From contig JABANP010000697.1 of the NCBI GenBank assembly GCA_013115135.1, positions 10,001 to 21,836 of the forward strand: DNA of 11,836 nt, read 5' to 3'. The position numbers and the translations under genes were made by a program. The DNA is from Perkinsus olseni. Lineage: Eukaryota; Perkinsozoa; Perkinsida; Perkinsidae. This document shows positions 1 through 7,300 of the stretch, piece by piece (the first letter of the stretch is position 1; each line of letters starts with the position of its first letter). A model generated the notes under the pieces. That model saw only the letters and a program-made list of their open reading frames with translations. It ran no database searches and was not told where the DNA came from.

Positions 1-340
1 ACTCACTCACTCACTCACTCACTCCCTCACTCACTCCTCACTCATCCTCACTCACTCCCTCACTCACCCACCTCACTCCCACTCACCCTCACTCACTCTC
101 TCAGTCACTCTCACTCACCTCACTCACCCCTCACTCACCCCTCACTCTCTCTCACTCCACCTCACTCACTCTCAGTCACCCCTCACTCACTCACCCTCAC
201 TCACTCTCAGTCACCCTCACTCACTCACTCACCCTCACTCACTCTCACTCATCCTCACTCATCCTCACTCACTCTCACTCACCCTCACTCACCCTCACTC
301 ACTCTCAGTCACCCTCACTCACTGGCACTCACTATCACAT
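1..340. repeat. Degenerate CTCA/TCAC simple repeat
   Basis: Almost the whole stretch consists of CTCACT and CCTCACTCAC units with frequent slips to CTCAGTCAC, CTCATCC and CTCTCACT. No fixed longer period is visible, so it reads as an old degenerate tetranucleotide microsatellite rather than a satellite with a defined monomer. The strand shown is C-rich and lies at the left edge of the window. Subtelomeric or telomere-like origin therefore cannot be excluded, but the unit matches no telomere repeat I recognise. There is no coding capacity. Confidence 0.93.
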
Positions 341-361
341 GGTTACACGGGGTACACTGTG

Positions 362-550
362 ACATGCGGGCTGTTCAGTAAACTTTGGCAAAACCTATTC
401 CAGAACTTGTTCTCAGAATCAATTCTCAGAATGCATTCCCGAATCCTGTTCAGTGAACTCTATTCTCAAATATTTCAGAACGAGTTCCGGAATCAGTTCC
501 GAGATGTGTTCAAAGAACTCAATTCTGAGAATCGATTCTCAGAATAGATT
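362..550. repeat. Palindromic GAAT/ATTC repeat block, copy 1
   Basis: This is a dense run of short palindromes built on GAAT and ATTC half sites. Examples are GAATGCATTC at 429-438, TTCCGGAA near 485, the odd-centred GTTCAGTGAAC near 448, and a perfect 24-bp palindrome at 522-545 (half site ATTCTGAGAATC). GTTCAGTAAAC and CAGTGAAC motifs recur between them. The open frames crossing it translate to F/S/R/N-rich sequence produced by the repeat and are not genes. The same vocabulary returns at 820-1010, so this is a dispersed or once-duplicated repeat family. Confidence 0.75.
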
Positions 551-663
551 CTGGCAGCCAACTGAGCGATATCCAGAGCAGCGATCCGTTTTATCCGATG
601 CGCACGCCGCTCGAGGAAAGATTTCGCTAGGTTATAACACAACTCGGGCAAACTCCATTCAAG

Positions 664-735
664 TAGTCTAGTGCGTTAGACGGCTGTGTCGCCACTCGTA
701 CCGCCCAGGTTCGATCCTCGCCAGCGACTCCCTCT
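664..735 (+). repeat. tRNA-derived SINE-like fragment with A and B boxes
   Basis: A near-canonical B box, GGTTCGATCCT, lies at 708-718, and an A-box-like TAGTGCGTTAGACG at 669-682, at the spacing expected of a Pol III type 2 internal promoter. The T-arm flanks pair at about four of five positions. No 5' strand complementary to the 3' end CAGCGAC is present upstream, so a full acceptor stem cannot form. I read this as the head of a tRNA-derived retroelement or a tRNA pseudogene, not a working tRNA. It sits between the two palindromic repeat blocks. Confidence 0.55.
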
Positions 736-819
736 GTACTTCAGATGGGCATCACGAAATTGGCCGTCCTCAGCTGTGATGTCACGCGCCACGAAACTCC
801 CAGCATAGGTTTTACCTAT

Positions 820-1010
820 TCCGAAATAACTCATTCTGGAATGCGTTTCAGAACCGATTCCGAAGTTCACTGAACATGTTGGGAACCGATTCTGGAACCC
901 ATTCCAGAATCTGTTCTGGATGCAGTTTACTGAACACGATTTCGCCAAAACTAATGCTGGAATGTATTCTGAATTTCGGAATAGGTTTACTGAACACCCC
1001 GAATCACTCA
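820..1010. repeat. Palindromic GAAT/ATTC repeat block, copy 2
   Basis: This shares its vocabulary with the block at 362-550: GAACCGATTC, CATTCTGGAATG-type palindromes and TTCACTGAAC/TTTACTGAAC. A clean hairpin lies at 889-910, where ATTCTGGAA pairs with TTCCAGAAT around the loop CCCA. Near 980 the string GGAATAGGTTTACTGAACA resembles the inverted form of the GTAAAC..ACCTATTCC stretch at 376-402. The two blocks may therefore be arms of one larger decayed inverted repeat enclosing 550-820. Confidence 0.68.
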
Positions 1011-1030
1011 GTTTTTGGGCGGGGAATTTC

Positions 1031-1096
1031 CTGGCGCGCGAGAATTACGACGTCTATCGCGGTCGCCCGGGTTCGATCCCGGCAGCCTGCCTTTCT
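1031..1096 (+). repeat. tRNA-like T-arm / B-box fragment
   Basis: GGTTCGATCCC at 1070-1080 is a canonical B box, flanked by complementary CCGGG and CCCGG arms. The preceding 40 bases hold only a very degenerate A-box candidate (GGCGCGCGAG). This is a second, more decayed, tRNA-derived fragment about 360 bp from the first and immediately upstream of the first predicted gene. It is unlikely to be a functional tRNA gene because no cloverleaf closes. Confidence 0.45.
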
Positions 1097-1191
1097 CCAG
1101 TATTTTTTCCAAACACGAGAGGGTGGTGTCGAACAGTCACATCGGTGTGGTAAGGCCTCCTCCTCCGCTGCATCAGAACGACTTCGTTCCG

Positions 1192-4100
1192 ATGGCGGCC
1201 ACTGAAGCGACAGTTCGATCCTTGCGGCGAGCACTGACCGAGGCAGGTGCATTGTGGTCTATCACGGACGATGAAGATACCCTCAGAGAGAGGCTACGAG
1301 GTGTTCTTGCTTTCTTAGCCGGCCCCTTTGAATGGTATCTTAGGTTGACCATGGACGAGTATCCTTCAGGTCACTCTGGGTCCGAGCTCGGGCGAGAGTG
1401 TTCGAGTGATGAGCGTCGGCTCCTGTGCAGCCTTAGGGAGCTCTCGGTTGTCGTAGTGGACTCTGGGGCCAACACAGACCGAGTTGAGACTGAAGACAAG
1501 AAAACGCAGGTGATCATCATCATGAGGAACGAAAATTGTGGTACTCATCTTTTTCTGGCGGATTTCGATTTGTTAGGAGCTCTTCTTCACAATAAAGAGT
1601 TCACATGCTCGCCAGGACTTAACGAGGGGGGGGCGGTTATTTTATGATACTTCTTTGCTTGGTACTCGGCGAGGATGTCTATAGATCTTTCATTAGACTC
1701 TCAGCGGCATACGGCGAAGTCTTGTCAAGAAGGCTGTATTCAGTTATGAATGTAAAAAAAGTTAATCCAGTAGTATTTCTTCTTGGGTCGACCTAAAGCC
1801 AGGTTTCTATCCTTAAGTTGGCCAAGGCCTAGGAAATTTTGAATGTACTTTTTGGTATAGCAGATGCTGGTAAATATAAGGCATTCCACTTAGCCGTTTT
1901 TCCCTCGGATGGTTACGGCGTAACCCTGTATTTGTGCGACGTGGATGTCGCTTTCCAGCGGAAGACGTAAAGCCAATACGTCGGTATAAATTTTTCCTTG
2001 CGCAGCATCTCAGTATGGTTCTCATATCGCTTCGCATCGGGTGGTCTGTATACCCGGCGATTGATCATACCAACTTTTCCTGAACGGACCTTTGATTAGT
2101 ATCTGGGGGATACCTGAGTGCTCTTACCATGTTGTTAGGGCAGGCCTTGATAACGGGTCGAGAAGAGAGGGATGCGGCAGTCCAGACCGATTCCAACGGA
2201 GAAGTGGATCGGCTGAAGACGGAACTAGCTTTCGAGAGGCGACGTGTGATCAACCTGGAGAGGCAGTATACTAGGTAATATAGGATGGGTATTATCTTGT
2301 TTGGCGTAGTGGTTAGGATGTCGGACTTCTTACCCATAGGTCGTGGGTACGACACTCGGCCCTTGTTTGTACAGCCGGGTAAACTGATGTGTTAGCCTGT
2401 CATTTTCTTGAGCATTTAGGAGTTGTAATTCTTCCTTGAATTGAATATAGAGAGGACGTAGAACTGGATAGTGGGGTCGTTGAATTGAACTTGTGGAACT
2501 GATGGTCGTTACCAACGAGTATTGGCGTGTATTTTTCCATCTTTATGCGTCCCTTTTTCTCCTCTCTTTTTATGTATCTTTCAATTTTCTTATCTCTTGG
2601 TGAGCGGGCGGGTGAGCAACGACGGGAGGGGACAGGGTCTCTCGCGGAGTCCGAGTGTGGTACGAGGACATCTTAAGGGGAAACTCCTTGGGTGGTTATT
2701 CGGCAACTGTGACTGGTAAACATTTGCGATATTTGGATACATTATCGCGTTGAGTTATGGTATCTCAGGTCGGAGGTTGATCGATTGGATTTGATAGCTC
2801 GTACCAACACTCTCGAGATCGAATTGCGGCGTCTTGAACAGCAGCTTGCGCACGATAGAGATTTTAATGCTCACAAGCACGCGAGAGAAGATACCTCATT
2901 GAAAGGTAAAGGTAGTGTGCTCAGTTTCCTGCGTCATCGACCTCTCAGATCTCGGCCGGAGTATACTTTCGTCTGTGGCGTCCCCGTGTGGCGTACAGGC
3001 TGTCCTGGGTGGCGGAGGGGGACCGACCTTATTACTGTCTATTATGGTAGTGCATTTTGCCGGTGTGAGTGCATCGGCTTAGCCATCGGGAATTCACGTC
3101 TCGAGGAGGTTTCTTTGGCATGAGATTCTCATCGTTAGTTCATGGAGAATTCTTACGTACTTTACGATAATGATTTGATCTGTTTGGCACGCATGGATCA
3201 GACACATAGCTCGGAAACATAATGTTATGAAAGTCAGTAAATAACTATCGGAGAAGTTTTTATAATAATAGTATAGTAAAATTGAGTATTCTTTCGGTAA
3301 TGATGATGTGTAATAACATATTATCGATAATTTTCGTCCAGGGCTTACTAGTTGCCCTGACTGTTTTTTCTCAATGTCACAACTCTTACTGGTCTAAGAA
3401 ACACAGTTTGAATGTAACAGTTGAAATATCTACTGTTTTTCATACCAACTTTTCCCCACCTTCTCTCTGGCGGCGCAAATGCTTGAAGAATTATCGGAGT
3501 ATCTTAGGTTGAAGCTGTGTGTACATCACATGTCAAGCACCAAGATTACTGTTGGGTGGAGATAAGGTTGGCCTCGGACGATTCAGGAAGGCTGATAGCC
3601 GCCGGGCGAACGCATGGAGAGAAGTTTTCGGTTGAAGACGGGAGGGAGTTGTCTTTTGGCGGAGCGAAGCTGGAAATGACGTGCCAGTGTAGGGTTTGCC
3701 GTAAAATTGTGGATTTCCTGACATGTGAGTTTGCTGTGAAGTATCTTGGTAACGTAGTTGAGAAACTTTGGTCTATTATGACTGTGTGTAATTTCTTCGC
3801 GGATTCTACCGTTTCGTATAACCAAAAATTAATATTTTTTCGAGGTTTGAGTATGCTGGGATATTTGATCTTTTAGAAGAAATTTTTTGCGCGAAGGCTG
3901 TGAGCTGCTGAACTAAAATTTTCTGAAGGGAGATTTTTTGGTGAGCCGGAAAAATGTAGAATGACGACGTTTGCCCTCTTTATTCTCATGTTAGTTTCAT
4001 CCAGTGCGGCGGAGAGGACCTTGAAGATGCTGATATGTGTGTGGGGGAAGTGTGATGAGGGCAAGGCTTACTTGGCTGAGAAATCGTCACAGTGGGAGCC

Positions 4101-4334
4101 CGTGTCGACTCATGAGGACCCTAGAATGTAAGGCTTTGTTGTGGAATCGGTTGTGGTCGTGGTTGTAGCATAAATTTGAAGGGAATTTAATTGCTCGGGG
4201 CTGGTGCGAATGGGTGAGGATTTTACAAGGTATCCGTTGGACGGTGGGGGGTATCTTATGTTGAAGCACGTCATAGCCGGAATAGCATGATATTACTGTG
4301 GTATCTTAGCTGGAAGGCGGTTCTTGTGTTCTGA
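1192..4334 (+). CDS. Nine-exon gene: beta-rich head plus coiled-coil protein, unassigned
   Basis: I do not recognise this gene; the model rests on coding-like frames, splice borders and phase. Exons: 1192-1509, 1697-1751, 1861-1966, 2119-2274, 2769-2905, 2949-3064, 3508-3724, 3995-4127, 4310-4334; all junctions keep phase. ATG 1351 (context ACCATGG) gives 367 aa; ATG 1192, in the same open frame, gives 420. Numbering from 1351: residues ~28-107 look like a small beta-rich domain (LSVVVVDSG; KYKAFHLAVF; GVTLYLCDV). Residues ~115-200 are a charged coiled coil (DRLKTELAFERRR; TLEIELRRLEQQLAHD). A Gly run follows at ~225, then a region with CQCRVC at 302-307. Head plus parallel coiled coil is the plan of XRCC4, SAS-6 and CCDC61/VFL3; the [ST]xG[KN][YF]KxF pattern loosely suggests CCDC61, but this is weak. 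The fifth intron is only 43 nt. The 3' end is uncertain: without the last intron, translation stops at TAA 4129-4131. There is no signal peptide; a cytosolic structural role is inferred only. Confidence 0.6.
2275..2768 (+). other. Intron of the coiled-coil gene (494 nt)
   Basis: The donor is GTAATATAGG and the acceptor TATCTCAG. The intron separates two coiled-coil exons whose frames join in phase 2. It contains the tRNA-like fragment at 2296-2370 and otherwise T-rich sequence (for example 2527-2590) with no coding signal I trust. Confidence 0.65.
2296..2370 (+). repeat. Intronic tRNA-derived fragment with strong A box
   Basis: TGGCGTAGTGG at 2302-2312, followed by TTAGGATG, is a very good tRNA D-arm/A box. 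An anticodon-arm-like TCGGACTTCTTA follows. At the normal distance is a damaged B box, GGGTACGACAC (2345-2355), which differs from the consensus at the T-loop. This is a tRNA-derived SINE head or tRNA pseudogene inside an intron, in the same orientation as the host gene. It complements the fragments at 664, 1031 and 7376, where the B box is the better-preserved part. Confidence 0.5.
3065..3507 (+). other. Intron of the coiled-coil gene (443 nt)
   Basis: The donor GTGAGT matches the usual consensus and the acceptor is TATCTTAG. Both flanking exons are phase 0. The interior from about 3120 to 3480 is AT-rich. A 76-codon open frame starting near 3282 runs across it and past the acceptor, but its composition (Ser/Asn/Lys, hydrophobic runs) looks random. 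I see no repeat or RNA gene here. Confidence 0.6.
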
Positions 4335-4392
4335 GTGCTACTAATTGAGCCACTGATCGTCGTCGTCGTCGTAGTTGTTGTTTGTCGTCATT
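4335..4392. other. Very short intergenic spacer with trinucleotide tract
   Basis: Fifty-eight bases separate the proposed stop of the upstream gene from the proposed start of the BIG/Sec7 gene. They contain a CGT microsatellite (4358-4370) running into GTT repeats (about 4374-4381). No TATA-like or other promoter element is recognisable. So short a spacer suggests a compact promoter, overlap of the upstream 3' UTR with the downstream promoter, or an error in one of the two gene ends. Confidence 0.5.
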
Positions 4393-7300
4393 ATGGCGAA
4401 CATTATTGAGCGGATATCGAGTTGGACTGGAGGTAATATTACAGAGGCTGCGGGGACGAGGATGGTGTATGAAAGCTAGAGTATAGCTGAGGCCTTGACG
4501 ACCTCGTTCTGGATGACCGGCTCAATTGCGGTTTTCAAAGTCTTTATGATTAGTATTAGAAAGTAGAGTACTTGTGAGCACTTGGGATAACACGACCACT
4601 GGTGAGGCGAAAGAGTTTTGCTATCGCTCCATAGTCAATGCAGCGGAGTGGGTCGTGCGCCACGAGGAACAGTAGCAAAGCCTTAGTCGAGTCGATAAAG
4701 TCCTCTTCCATAGATTCTATGGAGTTTCTATGAGTTGTGTCTGTTAGGTGGCTCGGATGATGAGCAGACGCTGACGACGCTGAGGGAGCTGCTAGCCGCT
4801 GTGACGGCCCCTAGGAGTAGTGTTCATGGCGATGACCTTATTAAGGGCGTCAGGATGTGTTTTGAAGTGAGTATCCGGACGAACAGCCCCCTCTGGATCG
4901 CTACTATCATGGACTGTGTTCATGTATTGAGTAATGGGTTTAATTATTGTACAGATAATATTATGTATTGGAGTTTCACCCGTAATACGCGAAGTGGCGT
5001 TTTTCGTCAAGTGAAAAACGCGAAATTACTCCGCGTTTTACACCATGGGTGAAAAACACAGCGTGTGTTTTACGCGTTTTTCACCAGTTGAAAGTGAACT
5101 TCACGATGTGAAATGTGAAATGCGTTTTTCACTAGTGGTTTTCACATCACGGGTGAAACTCCATTGTACAAATTTATATTGTTCAATTTAAATTGTAGTA
5201 TTTATGTATGTATTTAACAATTTATATTATCTGGTTCTTGAACACTCCAGGTCCACCGTTCGCCCAAATCGTCTGAGTTAGCGCAGCGGACGGCCCAGGC
5301 GGTGCTAACTCAAATACTGCACGCTACAGTCCAGCGAGCTGAGATGAGCCCGGCTGATATCCTTGCCGAACAGAGGAAGGTGATACGACCGGAGGAACTT
5401 ATTGGCCGTCTCCTTGTGAAGCGTTAGCTCAATATTTCAGGGCAAGTCTTCTCTTGTGAAGTTGTTTTTGATCAGCTATGCGTTACTCGGGTTATTAAAA
5501 CACCCTATTTCTGCTTGTGGTTTTTCGACATCTCGACGAATCGTCGCAGATGTTAGTAATTCTTAGCAGTCTCTTGTGAAGGATTCCTGATTAGGAAAGT
5601 GTAAGAAGAATCACCCGGATTGTCAAGAAACTCTTCCAAGCGTTTTTCCTCATCATGAACGAGGGATTCCTTTTTTCATTACTGTCTGCAAGTGTTCGCG
5701 TGCTGTTGCTACTCATCATTTCAGGCGACCAGCACGTCTACTAGTGGTAATGTTGGCGGCGAGGCTTCGAGACGGAGTAATAGTGCGTCCTCGTCTGGGG
5801 AGGAGTTATCGGAGGAAGAGAGGGATAAACAACAGGATGAGTGGATCGAAAGTCAGGTAGTGTTTTCGTGGCGGTGTCTTGATAAATTTAGATTTTCGTA
5901 TTTGAATCAGCGTTAGCATTTTGCCGAATAATCGTTAGCTTTTGTTGTGCTGCTGTCAGTCTTCATTTTTATGAAGTTTTTCGTGACCTTATCGTAGTGC
6001 GCCGTTTTTTCGGTATCTGAACGATTGAGTTTGAAAATGGTTTATCTGTGGTTTTTGGCCGCTTTTTTTCAGTGCTTATCTTCGTATCTCAGGTTGACCA
6101 GTGGTTGGACGAGGCTGTTGCGAAAGTGGACCCCTCCGCGCCGAACGAGCGTGGCGAAGCGCCGAAAAAATTCGGATTTTGTATCGTCTGTCGAAATCCC
6201 GCGCCTCACTATTGCCTGGAAACTAAGGACCCTGTCTGCAGCAAGGCGTGCAAGGAAATCAACTTGCAGCGGAGGAAGGTGAGTCGGACTTGGTGGTCTG
6301 CTTGTTGTTGTCTATGACAGCTCAGGTGGTGGACGCAGCCTTGCCTGGTGAAAGTCCCGCGGCGGACGCGGACGCTGCCTCAGAGTTGCCCGAGGGTGAT
6401 GATGAGGTTGATGTCGAGAAGCGATCGGAATTGTATCAGCAGGATGCGTTGAAGGTGTTCTCTACGTTATGTAATTTGGGATGTGGGGTTGGGGAGTATT
6501 CTACGCTCCATAATTTTATCTGGTGGAGTTCCAGCTGAGGTATGGGAAACAAATTTCATATTGTTCTTCGCGAAATTTACATTTGGCGGGTGAGAGTCGC
6601 GTAAAACACATCACAGGTGTCTGGAGGTGATTTTTTGGGATTTGCTGTAAATTTTTTTTCTCTCCACTGCCCTATTTATTATCTTTATTTCATATCAAGT
6701 TAGTGTATCATGCGGTATTATATTAATAAGCTCGACCCGAGTCACCCTCGCGCATTTAGTTTTGTGTCGGTTGTCTCCTCTGATTCAAACCGTGCGTGCT
6801 GTTATTGAATGCATTGTTCGAAGAGTATCTTTCTGTTCTAAGCTTAGCAGTGATCGACCTTGGACTGTGAATGTCGTCTCGCCCGGCCGCAGTATTGCTG
6901 AGGGACATGATAGTGCGGTTTCGAAACGGTTTGTGAATCCCCTCTTTTCGTGCATGTCTGCGTATATTCGCGCAATACTTTCGCCCGGTTCACTCCACTA
7001 CATAAAGATGACTACTGAAAATCGGTAGAAAATTTGTAAAATCAGTTTACCCATTCACTACGTATTGAATACAGTTAAATTTGCTACGTGCGTGTCTGCT
7101 TGAAATCATGCACGCCGAGCCTCGCACGTTTTGTTGAAGGTACGATCTCGCTGTACGGTACGTTGGAGCCTCCGGAAGATGGCGATCAGCAGCTTGACCC
7201 GTCTTCAACCACGGATCCTCTGGTAGTCATGTGAGGGGTTTGGACTGAGTGCAGGGGAGCTGGTTGTTTTCAGGCGGTGAAGACGAAGCGGCTGAGTCTG

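Noticed and set aside
664..735. Functional tRNA gene
   Set aside because: A and B boxes are present, but no acceptor stem closes and the anticodon arm is not clean, so a SINE head or pseudogene is the better call.
1..1010. CRISPR array or prokaryotic repeat system
   Set aside because: The repeats are irregular, without constant repeat and spacer lengths, and the neighbouring genes are spliced eukaryotic genes.
1015..1647. Uninterrupted 210-codon frame as a single-exon gene
   Set aside because: Its 5' part starts inside tRNA-like repeat sequence and its 3' part after AAAACGCAG is low-quality coding. Only 1192 or 1351 to 1509 is kept, as exon 1.
2785..3123. 112-codon frame read straight through as coding
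   Set aside because: After 2905 the translation becomes rich in Trp, Cys and Arg, and its phase cannot join the coding-like exon at 3508. Splicing 2905 to 2949 restores phase through a GTGAGT donor.
4735..5052. 105-codon frame continuing exon 2 past the GTGAGT donor
   Set aside because: Beyond 4866 it runs into the foldback element and loses similarity, while the exon at 5251 supplies exactly the missing DCB helix in phase.
6762..7028. 88-codon open frame inside BIG intron 6
   Set aside because: It has no recognisable protein pattern, no splice support in phase with the flanking conserved exons, and is a length expected by chance.
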